64,000 bases of DNA from JAITMY01 sp031553765 (lineage in GTDB: Bacteria > Bacteroidota > Bacteroidia > Bacteroidales > UBA932): contig JAVBKY010000001.1 in assembly GCA_031553765.1 (NCBI GenBank), positions 310,001-374,000 of the forward strand, in the 5' to 3' direction. Shown here in pieces: positions 50,257 to 58,697 of this stretch. The notes under the pieces were generated by a model. That model had not been told where the DNA came from, searched no databases, and was given only the letters and a program-made list of their open reading frames with translations. The translations under genes were made by a program, and so were the position numbers. Numbering within the stretch: the stretch's first letter is position 1; each line of letters starts with the position of its first letter.

Positions 50257-51290
50257 ATCTGTAGTACAACCGTAAATCTCTCGTTTTCCTTTCGCACCTG
50301 CATTGAAGCGTTGGTGCCGTATAGCAAGCGCAAGCGTTCGCTAATATTGCGTAAACCTGTCCCCGAACCTTTTTTTGAGGATGCTCCGGGTTCGAAGTCA
50401 TTGCCTATTTCAATAAGAATATAGTCGTCGCGCCTATCAACCTTAGTCCACACCTGCACGGTTTGCAGGCTTTCGCATACGCCGTGCTTTATGGCATTTT
50501 CAAAAATGGGTTGCAGCATCATAGAGGGCATTTTTACGGTCAACGCCTCGGGCTGCACATCAAAAGTGTAAGCCAACTTATCACCAAAGCGCAAGTGCTC
50601 TATGGAGAGGTAGCGCTTTACGTTCTCCACCTCCTGCTCCACCGTCATCATATTTTGGTTGGTGGATAGCACGGTGTAGCGCAAAAAATCGGACAGCGCC
50701 ACCACCATTTCGCGCGCACGCTCGGCATTTTGCAGGATGAGCGAATTTACGGAATTGAGGCTGTTGAACAAAAAGTGCGGATTGATTTGCGACTTGAGCA
50801 AACGTAATTCGCTATCGCGAATAATTTCGTTCAGGCGAATTTCGTTTTTTGCTTTTTCCTTCAACTCGTCTATAAACACAAGCAGGGAGCAGCACAGCAC
50901 CGCTACCATGTACGACAACACGCCATACACCAACCGCCACGGTAGCGACGAGAAATAAAACTTGCGGTACACCTCATCGTCAGCGGTGAGGATGGACATA
51001 GTGACGTAGCCTACGATTTGCCAAAGGGCCAGAAACGCGATCGCGACAGATAGCTGACTAAAAACAATGTTATACCAAGGAGCATTTTTTTTGCGATTGT
51101 AGTAAAGCGGATACCATAGGATGAGAACAAGCAGCGCGAATAGGATGTTGAACACTATGGCGTCGAGTGCGGCATAGGCATGGTTGGGCGCGAAGTTATA
51201 CACCACCCATATTTGAACGATGGTTATCAGCACCCAATACAGGGCGTACACAGCGCGTGTTTTATAGTCCTTCAGCAGCAGGTTACTCAT
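50241..51290 (-). CDS. LytS-type histidine kinase
   Basis: 349 residues with four membrane segments in the first ~150, then the His_kinase family domain: the phospho-acceptor His in LKSQINPHFLFNSLNSVNSL (near 172) and the ATP-binding part PSMMLQPIFENAIKHGV (near 253) and GSGTGLRNISERL. It pairs with the LytTR regulator downstream. Its start overlaps the end of the LiaF-like gene by 8 bases. The last residues are encoded by a microrepeat arm. Confidence 0.92.
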   Translation of the reverse strand: MSNLLLKDYKTRAVYALYWVLITIVQIWVVYNFAPNHAYAALDAIVFNILFALLVLILWYPLYYNRKKNAPWYNIVFSQLSVAIAFLALWQIVGYVTMSILTADDEVYRKFYFSSLPWRLVYGVLSYMVAVLCCSLLVFIDELKEKAKNEIRLNEIIRDSELRLLKSQINPHFLFNSLNSVNSLILQNAERAREMVVALSDFLRYTVLSTNQNMMTVEQEVENVKRYLSIEHLRFGDKLAYTFDVQPEALTVKMPSMMLQPIFENAIKHGVCESLQTVQVWTKVDRRDDYILIEIGNDFEPGASSKKGSGTGLRNISERLRLLYGTNASMQVRKENERFTVVLQIPTSP

Positions 51291-52107
51291 GGCTCTTTAT
51301 TTCGCCGCCACCAAATATCGAGGCTATTTCAAGCACAAGCCTACGGTTGTCGGCCACCTCAAATGTAGCCTTAGGGCGCTTGTCGGCAAAGCCGCCAAAC
51401 ACGTTAGTTTGGTGCAACTCTACATGCCAATCAGCGGGGATGATAAGCTCTATACCGCCAAATATGGTGCTTATTTCAAGGTAGTTTTCGCCTTCAGCCA
51501 GCTGCGCCGCAGTGAGGTCAAGCTTAAGGCTACCGAATATGCAGTTGATTTCACCGCCCTTGAAATTTTGGCTGGTAACTCTTTCACGACTTCCGCCAAA
51601 AATACAAGCGCGATCTATGTAGTCAATCCCATTACTATTTTCACGGTCAAATCTACGATTCCCATAGCGACCATAACGACCATGCTTCTTTCCACAGCAG
51701 TCGTCATTATTAAAGTGTGGATGTTTTTCCTGCCACTCGCGCATTTTTTCAGGATCGTGAAATTTCTTATGAAAAGCATGGAAAAAGCATGCTTTGACAA
51801 CAATAAGTATACCTACTACAACCAGTACGGTAGCCCAAATATTTTCGCGGGTAATAAAACCGCAAGCGTAATCCATACGGCGTAACAGGAACAAGCCTCC
51901 CACCAACATAAGCACTATGCCGGGAAACGATTTGCGCAGCCCCCCGAAGAGGAATGAGAAGCCTATTGCTATTAGCAGCATGGGCCATGAGAAAATTATG
52001 GACCTGTACTCCATAGGTAGCGCGCCGCTGTTGAAAAGCACCAGCAGCACCCCTGCTGCTATTACCAGCAGACCGCTTACCAACATTTGAAGTTTTACGT
52101 GTTTCAT
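51283..52107 (-). CDS. LiaF-like membrane protein
   Basis: 274 residues. Three or four membrane spans in the first ~110 (GLLVIAAGVLLVLFNSG, SIIFSWPMLLIAIGFSFLFG) are followed by a charged His/Cys/Arg segment and a beta-repeat domain with five I-F-G-G/S turns (ACIFGGS, NCIFGSL, STIFGGI, TNVFGGF, ASIFGGG). This is the fold of LiaF and cell-wall-active-antibiotic-response proteins. Location next to a LytS/LytTR pair suggests sensing or restraining that system, as LiaF does for LiaRS. Confidence 0.8.
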   Translation of the reverse strand: MKHVKLQMLVSGLLVIAAGVLLVLFNSGALPMEYRSIIFSWPMLLIAIGFSFLFGGLRKSFPGIVLMLVGGLFLLRRMDYACGFITRENIWATVLVVVGILIVVKACFFHAFHKKFHDPEKMREWQEKHPHFNNDDCCGKKHGRYGRYGNRRFDRENSNGIDYIDRACIFGGSRERVTSQNFKGGEINCIFGSLKLDLTAAQLAEGENYLEISTIFGGIELIIPADWHVELHQTNVFGGFADKRPKATFEVADNRRLVLEIASIFGGGEIKSHE

Positions 52108-52200
52108 CTGTTTATAATTTGCTTGAAATTGTTTTTACTGATTTTTACGTTGCAAAGGTATATCACGCAAAGGCTCAATTCAAAAATATTTCGTCTTAGG

Positions 52201-53418
52201 TCAGCGGTTTTCCGACGAATGGGGGATTTTTCCCGACGAAATCACCCGCTGCGCGCGGATAATCTGATGGCGATACAGCACAAACGCCGCCACGGCATAC
52301 ACAAAGGTGAGTATGCACAGCGCAAGGTATTCTGAGCCCACCTGATTGAGATTAGCTCCCATGGAGCTGATTTTTACAAACCCCTGCACCCCATGCGTAG
52401 AGGGCAATAGGTACGCCAAGCCACGCCAGAACCACGGCATGCTGTCGATAGGCCATGCCACGCCTGATAGGAATAGTAATGGCACGGAAAGGAAAAGCAG
52501 CAGGAGCATGGGCGTTTCTCTATCCTTAAAAAATACCGATACGCTCATGGCAAAAAATATGGTAGAAAAAAGGAAGGGTAGCAAGAACGCGTACAGCGTT
52601 CCCACACGGCCTATGTGCGGCAACCCAAACCAGCGCGGCACAAGTATGAGCACGTAGAAAATGAGCAGCACGTATATGGAGAAATATGCCAGCGCTTTTC
52701 CTCCCACAATACGCAGCGTACCGTGGTAACGCTCGTTCATGGGGACTAACAATCGGTAGCCGTTTTTCTCGCGGTTAATTCCTGCCAAAATACAAATACC
52801 GAGCAGCAGCGTTTGGTGAATAACCAGCACCAGCACCGCGGGAATAAGGAAGCCCGCGTACCCGCCACCGGGATTAAACAGTGGCGTGTACACCGATGGT
52901 ATGGGATTGGCTGCGGCCACAGCTTGTGCTTGTGTTGCGCCCGCACCCATCATGCGCTTTACCTGAATTTCGCCACCCATGCCCTGCCCTACATAGTTGG
53001 CAGCGGTAAGCAAACCTTTGTAGTATAAAAAGCTGCTCATATCGGCATACACCGAAACCACCGTTTGGCGGCTGAGCATAATATCGTCGCCAAAGTTGGA
53101 GGGAATAAGCACAATGCCGTGCGCACGGCGCTGGTCAAGCAACTCCTGCGCTTCGGCCATGGAAATGCACTGGTAAACGACGTTCACATCGGGCGTGGCA
53201 TCAAGACGGCGAACGTAGTCGCGGCTGAGCGTGCTGTGGCTCATATCCACCACGGCTATGGGCATATCGTGCAACGCCTCGTTATTGTACAGCCAACTGT
53301 AGAGCAGCGGGTAAATGAGCGTCCCCACAAAAAACAGCACCAGTATGGTGGAGTCGGAAAAGATGCTGCGCAGCTCTTCGCGAAAGATTAGAAACAGGTC
53401 GAATATGGCGCGCTTCAT
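52201..53418 (-). CDS. ABC-2 type transporter permease (second of pair)
   Basis: 405 residues, one span near the N-terminus (ILVLFFVGTLIYPLLYSWLY), a long extracytoplasmic domain (about 50-170, with PIAVVDMSHSTLSRDYVRRL), then five spans in the C-terminal half. Resembles YhhJ/YbhR permeases of drug or polymer exporters. ATG overlaps the stop of the preceding permease gene (ATGA), so translation is coupled. No ATPase gene is next to the pair; unlike YbhFSR, the operon here lacks it. Confidence 0.85.
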   Translation of the reverse strand: MKRAIFDLFLIFREELRSIFSDSTILVLFFVGTLIYPLLYSWLYNNEALHDMPIAVVDMSHSTLSRDYVRRLDATPDVNVVYQCISMAEAQELLDQRRAHGIVLIPSNFGDDIMLSRQTVVSVYADMSSFLYYKGLLTAANYVGQGMGGEIQVKRMMGAGATQAQAVAAANPIPSVYTPLFNPGGGYAGFLIPAVLVLVIHQTLLLGICILAGINREKNGYRLLVPMNERYHGTLRIVGGKALAYFSIYVLLIFYVLILVPRWFGLPHIGRVGTLYAFLLPFLFSTIFFAMSVSVFFKDRETPMLLLLFLSVPLLFLSGVAWPIDSMPWFWRGLAYLLPSTHGVQGFVKISSMGANLNQVGSEYLALCILTFVYAVAAFVLYRHQIIRAQRVISSGKIPHSSENR

Positions 53419-54644
53419 GGGTTTGTTGAACTGTTGATTTGTTGAACTGTTGAACTGTTTGTATCCAGCGCAAGCCTCTTTAGGCGTTTAAATACAGGAA
53501 ACGGAAACATCATAAGCACTACCAGCATAATGTACGACGGTAAGGCACGGGCAAATGACAGGCCGTGCAACGCCACGTCAATGTAAGCAAAGAAGTAGTA
53601 ACGTATGGGGAAAATTCTTGAAAATCCTTGTAGGGGCGTATCCATAATTTCGATGGGGAATGTAAGCCCTGAAAACGAAATACCAAGTACGCCAAAAACT
53701 CCGGCAATGGTGAGCGCAATTTTAAAATCGGTAAGTAAACCGAGTAGAAAAACGGCTATGGCCTGATAGGCTATTACCATAAGTACGCCAGCCAGCAACA
53801 CCGCTGCAAAGCTACCCTCGCAGGTAAAATGCAGGTATTTAAAAAAGAGGGTATTTCCCGCAATAGTCATAAGCGAGAAAATAAACGTGTAGGGTAGCAA
53901 CTTTCCGGTTAGCGCTTTTGCCAATCCCCCACCCGCACGCTCAATCCATTCTTTCGAAGTGCCTTGTTTTATTTCAATACCTACTATATAAACGGTAATG
54001 AGCAAAATAAGAATCTGCAACAAGCCGTGCGACAGTATGGTGGAAAGATACATGGAGTAGTTTGTCCACGGGTTGCCCGGCGCGTGAAAATCAAGCGCTA
54101 TGGGTTGCACGTTGGCAGCGATTTCCTGCATAGATTGTCCCTTACCTGCACGCGCACCAATGTTAAGCGAAGCCGATGATATAGCCGTAATAGTACTCAA
54201 ATCACGCATAAGCAACGAGCCCGAAATGAGGTAGCTGTTGGTGGTGTAAAACGTAATTTCGGGTTGGCGACCAGCCATAGCGTCAGCCTGCATATCCGTA
54301 GGAAAAACAATAAATCCCAACACATCGCCACGCTGCATAGCCTCCTTACCCTCGTTGTAGCTGTTGAGTCGTGTGGTGATTTTTGTTTGCGGCGAAGCAT
54401 TAAACTTACGAATGATGGAGCGCGACAGAGCGCTATTATCCATATCCACCACGGCAATGGGTAGCTGAGTGGGCATACCGTCGCTCATCATGCTGGTAAA
54501 AAACGTATAGCAAACAATGGGCAACACCAACGTCATTACCAAGTAAATGGGGCGACTGAGCATGCGGTTGAATTCACGCTTTACCACTGCTACAATGCCC
54601 GTTTCTTGGGTAAAAAGGGATTTTATTTTGGAACGAAATTTCAT
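53415..54644 (-). CDS. ABC-2 type transporter permease (first of pair)
   Basis: 409 residues with the same plan as its partner: span (YLVMTLVLPIVCYTFFTS), extracytoplasmic domain (PIAVVDMDNSALSRSIIRKF), then five spans. The pair are paralogues, probably forming a heterodimer. The final ~16 residues (NSSTVQQINSSTNP) are encoded by a microrepeat array and look like a late C-terminal addition. It starts 8 bases after the HlyD-like gene. Confidence 0.85.
   Translation of the reverse strand: MKFRSKIKSLFTQETGIVAVVKREFNRMLSRPIYLVMTLVLPIVCYTFFTSMMSDGMPTQLPIAVVDMDNSALSRSIIRKFNASPQTKITTRLNSYNEGKEAMQRGDVLGFIVFPTDMQADAMAGRQPEITFYTTNSYLISGSLLMRDLSTITAISSASLNIGARAGKGQSMQEIAANVQPIALDFHAPGNPWTNYSMYLSTILSHGLLQILILLITVYIVGIEIKQGTSKEWIERAGGGLAKALTGKLLPYTFIFSLMTIAGNTLFFKYLHFTCEGSFAAVLLAGVLMVIAYQAIAVFLLGLLTDFKIALTIAGVFGVLGISFSGLTFPIEIMDTPLQGFSRIFPIRYYFFAYIDVALHGLSFARALPSYIMLVVLMMFPFPVFKRLKRLALDTNSSTVQQINSSTNP
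53421..53461. repeat. microrepeat array inside a gene end, GTTGAACT words
   Basis: Repeats of TTGTTGAACTG and GTTGAACTG, single orientation, inside the 3' end of the first permease gene. In frame on the minus strand it encodes N-S-S-T and I-N-S-S-T. It ends three bases before the next gene's start codon. Confidence 0.6.
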
Positions 54645-54652
54645 AGCAAGAA

Positions 54653-55639
54653 TTACTTCTTCTCAAACAGATACAACACCGACATGCCCGCACGTAAGCC
54701 TTCTATCTTTTCCACTGGCTTGGCGCGCACCTCAAAAGTTTTGGCATCAAACTCACCCGTAACCTTAGTGGCTTTCCATGTAGCATAGCTACCCAACGCC
54801 TTAATGTAGTTTACCTTTAGCGTGATTTCCTGGTTTCCCAACGCGGGAACAGTTACAGCAAATTCTTTACCCATGGTAATCTCCGAAAGTAAATCTTCAC
54901 GAATGTTGAACGTAATCCACACATCTTCCAAATTAGCAATGCTTATCAGCGGCGAACCGGTTCCTACCAGTTCACCCACCTTGGGATACACCTCGGCTAT
55001 TTCACCTGCAATGGGCGCCAGCAGGCACATTTCACGCATGTACGATTCCACTTCGTCCACCGCGCCCTTGGCACGATTTACCATTGCTTGAGCGGCCTCC
55101 TTATCCTCCGCCTGAGCACCGTTGGTAGCCATATCATACTGCGATTTGGCTGCCTTAGCCGTAGCCACAGCGGCCTTGTATTGCGCTTCGGCTTCGTCAC
55201 GCTGCTGCGCTGTTACCACCTCTTTTTTGTAGAGGTTTTGCACCCGGTTAAAGGATTTTTGAGCAATATCAACACCCACCTCTGCCTTTTGCCACATTTC
55301 GTAGGCAGCAGCAATTTGCTCGCTACGTGTACCACGAAGCGCCTTGCGATTTTGCGCCTTGGCTGCCTCGGTGGCAGCTTGCGCTTGCTCTAACTTAGCA
55401 CTTAGTTCAGGGCTATCAAGCAACAGCAAGGTATCGCCTTTAGCGACTGTTGCACCTTCGTGCACATACAGCTCCGCAATACGCGCGGCAATTTTACCCG
55501 ACACACGTACCTCGTTCACCTCCACTTCGCCTTGCAACACCAATGGACCGGGACGCAACGCCAGCCATCCTGCTATACACAGCACCAGTATTAGGCCTAT
55601 TAACCCGAGAAATCCGACAAGAAGATTGTACTTTTTCAT
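54653..55639 (-). CDS. HlyD/EmrA-type membrane-fusion protein
   Basis: Periplasmic adaptor of 328 residues. One N-terminal membrane span (LVGFLGLIGLILVLCIAGWLA) is followed by the first lipoyl half (VSGKIAARIAELYVHEGATV), a long coiled coil (about 80-195, rich in Ala/Gln/Glu), then the second lipoyl half and barrel (LLAPIAGEIAEVYPKVGELV). It links the inner-membrane ABC-2 permeases to the TolC-like pore encoded upstream. Confidence 0.92.
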   Translation of the reverse strand: MKKYNLLVGFLGLIGLILVLCIAGWLALRPGPLVLQGEVEVNEVRVSGKIAARIAELYVHEGATVAKGDTLLLLDSPELSAKLEQAQAATEAAKAQNRKALRGTRSEQIAAAYEMWQKAEVGVDIAQKSFNRVQNLYKKEVVTAQQRDEAEAQYKAAVATAKAAKSQYDMATNGAQAEDKEAAQAMVNRAKGAVDEVESYMREMCLLAPIAGEIAEVYPKVGELVGTGSPLISIANLEDVWITFNIREDLLSEITMGKEFAVTVPALGNQEITLKVNYIKALGSYATWKATKVTGEFDAKTFEVRAKPVEKIEGLRAGMSVLYLFEKK

Positions 55640-55666
55640 GATATAATGAATTTATAATTTACTTAA

Positions 55667-55739
55667 TGATTTGTGATACTCGACATGCGACTTGCGACAA
55701 GAATTTTCTCACGTCGAGTGTCGCATATCGCATGTCCTT
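55667..55739. repeat. intergenic microrepeat locus, CGACATGCGA words
   Basis: Left arm ACTCGACATGCGACTTGCGA, CAAG; right arm CTCACGTCGAGTGTCGCATA, TCGCATGTCC. The arms are inverse around a short AT-rich centre. It separates the TolC-like and HlyD-like genes inside the operon. The same words recur at 57226-57290. Confidence 0.6.
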
Positions 55740-55740
55740 C

Positions 55741-57219
55741 TTATTGTGCACTACTTACCAGACTACCGCTCACCTTGCTCAAGTACACTTGGCGCAGCTG
55801 CACCTCAATGCGGGCATCCATGGCTTCGGAGTATGCGGCAAACCACGCGGCTTGCGCTTCAAGCACGCCCGTTACAGGTACCACGCCTTCCTCAAATCCG
55901 GTGTTGGCAAAGCGAAGATTTTCCTCGGCCTGCTCCAAGTTTTTTGCAGAGGTCAACATACGTTGGTTGGCTTCCTCTACATGCTGGCGCGCTTGCGTAT
56001 ACTGCAGCTCAATTTTCTCTTCGGCCTCCTGCTTCTTCAACTCCACAATTTTTTTCTCATTGCGTGCCGCCTTCACCGAATTATGTTTTTCACCCCAGTG
56101 AAATATAGGCATATTTAGCACTACACCTGCGGTAAAGTTGCCCGAGAAATCATGCGTAAAACCGTTGTACGGATTAGGATTTGAAATAAGGTAACCCGCC
56201 GTGAGCGCAATGGTAGGCATGTGCCCCGCCTGCGCAAGGCGCACCTTTGATTCGGCAATCTTATCCAGCTGATTCAAGTTTTGCAACTCCGAACGGTTGC
56301 GCCACATTTCGGTAGTATCATTCGACACCACAGCCGTATCTGCACTCAGCTGCTCATCCGCCAACTCAATGTTGCTATCAAGCGGCATACCTATAACTTG
56401 GCACAGCGCCATCTTCGACAAGCTCAATCCGTTGGTGGCTTTGGTGAGCGACATATCCACCTCATTCAAGCGTACTTTAACTTTCAGTACATCGTTCTTG
56501 GTAGCCATACCTTCCTGCTGCAAGGCATCAAGGTTAGCCGAAAGTTTTTCCATAAGCACCTTGTAGTCGGTTGCAATGCGCACCTTATTACCCACCGACA
56601 CCACCTGCCAGTAGCTTTGCTCTGTGCTGTACAGCGTTTCGGCCTGCTCGGCAGTAAGCTGCGTGCGGGCAATTTCCTCGGCATAGCCCGCCATTTTATT
56701 CATTTGGTAAATTTTTCCTCCCATAAAAATGGGCTGGGTAACACCTACCATAGCAAAAAAGTTATTCTTAATATCCACCGTAAATTCCTCTTTAGGGAGG
56801 TAAGCATAGCCCTTCCACTCTATCTTTTCAGGGTTGGTTTTAGGGTTGAACGGTTGCCCGTTGGCGTCAAGCGGAACAGGCTGACCATTTATCATAGTCC
56901 AGCCATTGTTCACTTGGTCTTGCGTAAAGCCAAAGCTACCATCGGCCATAATGGAGCCCACCGGTGCGAACTTATCCTCCGATAGCAACGAAATATTTTT
57001 GTTGCTATACATGTACGCCGCATTCACATCCAACTTAGGCAGGTAGGCGCTACGAGCCACCTTCTTTTTGGCACCCGCAATGTTCACCTCCTCCTGCTTT
57101 ACCGCCAAACTCTTGTCGTGCTGCAACGCCATTTGGCGGCACTGATCCAGCGTAAGCTTTGTTTGCGCCATTGCACCCACACTGCTCAAAATTCCAATGA
57201 GTAAAAGAATCCGTTTCAT
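55741..57219 (-). CDS. TolC-family outer-membrane efflux protein
   Basis: 492 residues starting at 57219 (MKRILLLIGILSSVGAMAQT, signal peptide); the longer frame's N-terminus would be read from microrepeat sequence and is rejected. Two long coiled-coil halves characteristic of TolC are present: LTLDQCRQMALQHDKSLAVK... and a later ...EAEEKIELQYTQARQHVEEA. Forms the outer-membrane duct for the exporter. It is second in the operon after the TetR regulator. Confidence 0.9.
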   Translation of the reverse strand: MKRILLLIGILSSVGAMAQTKLTLDQCRQMALQHDKSLAVKQEEVNIAGAKKKVARSAYLPKLDVNAAYMYSNKNISLLSEDKFAPVGSIMADGSFGFTQDQVNNGWTMINGQPVPLDANGQPFNPKTNPEKIEWKGYAYLPKEEFTVDIKNNFFAMVGVTQPIFMGGKIYQMNKMAGYAEEIARTQLTAEQAETLYSTEQSYWQVVSVGNKVRIATDYKVLMEKLSANLDALQQEGMATKNDVLKVKVRLNEVDMSLTKATNGLSLSKMALCQVIGMPLDSNIELADEQLSADTAVVSNDTTEMWRNRSELQNLNQLDKIAESKVRLAQAGHMPTIALTAGYLISNPNPYNGFTHDFSGNFTAGVVLNMPIFHWGEKHNSVKAARNEKKIVELKKQEAEEKIELQYTQARQHVEEANQRMLTSAKNLEQAEENLRFANTGFEEGVVPVTGVLEAQAAWFAAYSEAMDARIEVQLRQVYLSKVSGSLVSSAQ

Positions 57220-57225
57220 ACAATT

Positions 57226-57290
57226 TCGATTTGCGACATGCGATTTGCGATTAAGCGACATTACTATCGCAGGTCACATGTCGAGTTTCT
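57226..57290. repeat. intergenic microrepeat locus, GCGACATGCGATTT words
   Basis: Left arm CGATTTGCGACATGCGATTT, GCGATTAAGCGAC; right arm ACTATCGCAGGTCACATGTC, GAG. Imperfect inverse. Lies between the TetR and TolC genes, sharing words with 55667-55739. Confidence 0.6.
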
Positions 57291-57295
57291 CCTAT

Positions 57296-57883
57296 CTATT
57301 TCCTAACAATCTTCAAACATGTTTCTGTTACGCTTACAGCGTTTTCACTATTCAACTCCACATCGCCAAAAAAGCCCTTAAGGTAAAGGCTGAACACTTG
57401 CAACGGAATAATAATTACAATAGTGTAAATATCCACCAGCGAACAATTTTCGGGCAGCTCATTATTCGCACTGCTCATCGTCAACAAACGTTCACACAGC
57501 GCCAGAATATCCTCCTTAACAGCCGAGCCATTAATATCAAACGTAAAATCGTTAACCAGCTGAATAAAAAATTTGGCGTTATCCGGCATTTCATTTATAA
57601 TGCTCACCAAGTCCTGATTGTAGCGCGTTACAAACTCCTTAAACGAAGCGTATGCGTCTAGCTCTCTACGCAGAATATCGGTAAACACCTTGGCGCTTTC
57701 GTTGAAAAGGTCGCGCACCAATTCCGACTTACTCTGATAGTGACGGTAGAGGTAACCATCGGCTACACCTGCCTTGGCAGCAATAGCCGATATAGATGAA
57801 CCTCCGTAACCCTTTTCTACAATAAGGGAAATGGTGGCCTTTTTAATGCTATCCAGCTTTGCGGGGTCTGTTATTCTTGCCAT
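57296..57883 (-). CDS. TetR/AcrR-family regulator
   Basis: 195 residues. The HTH is at about 28-50 (SSISAIAAKAGVADGYLYRH, then YQSKSEL), preceded by the usual helix (ITDPAKLDSIKKATISLIVE). The start at 57883 (MARITD) is preferred to 57916. The rest is the helical ligand-binding domain. As first gene before TolC-HlyD-ABC2, it most likely represses the efflux operon and itself through the palindrome 22 bases upstream of its start. Confidence 0.92.
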   Translation of the reverse strand: MARITDPAKLDSIKKATISLIVEKGYGGSSISAIAAKAGVADGYLYRHYQSKSELVRDLFNESAKVFTDILRRELDAYASFKEFVTRYNQDLVSIINEMPDNAKFFIQLVNDFTFDINGSAVKEDILALCERLLTMSSANNELPENCSLVDIYTIVIIIPLQVFSLYLKGFFGDVELNSENAVSVTETCLKIVRK

Positions 57884-57904
57884 TTTATTTTTTTTATTTA
57901 ATAA

Positions 57905-57922
57905 ATGAGTATTCATTCATTA
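57905..57922 (-). promoter_or_regulatory. candidate TetR operator
   Basis: AATGA-GTAT-TCATT (57905-57918) is a perfect palindrome with a 4-base centre, followed by a further CATTAATT. On the minus strand TTTG at 57938-57935 would be the -33 element, putting the palindrome over the -7 area. Confidence 0.5.
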
Positions 57923-58294
57923 ATTATAGTGCAAAGGAAAAAAAATCATTTTTAACCACAAAGGATTTTGCACATTTTAACAATGCAAGAGGTGACAAAA
58001 ATAAAGTTATAAAACTATTAATCAAAATATTACATAAATCACGAGCGAATAATTCCCGCTAAATCAGGGCAGGAACATACCGCCTAATAGAAAATCTTTA
58101 ACATCATTCTCTGTTTTTACGAAAAATATTTTCAATAACTAAATTTTATTTTTTAAAGAAAATGCATTAAATAACGTTGCGCACAACAGCTTCTTAATAA
58201 ACATTCGTAAATTATTGTATACTTACAATATAATTATCACATAAATTATTTGCCTACACTGCTACAATGATGGCAAAAATTATTTGAAATTTAA
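57923..58294. other. AT-rich gap with no gene
   Basis: About 370 bases, strongly AT-rich. I see no ORF, tRNA or terminator that can be supported. It separates the efflux operon from the decayed genes that follow. Confidence 0.4.
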
Positions 58295-58697
58295 AGAAGT
58301 AGGAGAGTTGGAAAAATAGCATCGAAAGTAACTTGGGGATTACTACTATTTGGCCTACAAGCAAACGCACAAATTAGTACTCGAGAAGTTCCTATTAGCT
58401 TTAGCCATGAGGTTCAACGTGCTTTTACTAAAGCAATAACGCAAATACCCCTGTTCGCCAAAGGTTGTGGAACAGCGCTACGAAGTTCGGCCGGAGGTTT
58501 TACCTCGGTAGGTCTATGGGTGACCTGCAAGCGTAGGGTTTGTGTAAAGCAAATGAGTTTTTTCTATGGAAAATACAAGCATTTTTGTAGGTGCAACCAG
58601 CACCGATACGGCGACTAAGTACAACCTTGGCCGAACGGGGGCTGCCGTGCGCGACTTTAATAAACTTGATGTTTCATTAAAACTATACATGCGATGA
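58295..58697 (+). pseudogene. decayed exported-protein gene, frameshifted, no start codon
   Basis: Frame A (58295-58618) reads K-I-A-S-K-V-T-W-G then LLLFGLQANAQISTREVPIS, a signal peptide and the mature N-terminus usual in Bacteroidetes secreted peptidases, but has no usable ATG; a TTG at 58308 is one base out of frame. Frame B (58557-58697) gives ENTSIFVGATSTDTATKYNL and ...FNKLDVSLKLYMR, overlapping the next gene by ATGA. This fits a gene broken by deletions, keeping its two ends. Confidence 0.6.

Noticed and set aside
55666..56118. three overlapping plus-strand ORFs of ~140-150 residues
   Set aside because: Antisense to the TolC-like gene; they begin in a microrepeat arm and have no recognisable domain.
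14191..57290. insertion sequences as the source of the inverted intergenic repeats
   Set aside because: No transposase, no common end sequence and no target duplication; words differ between loci.
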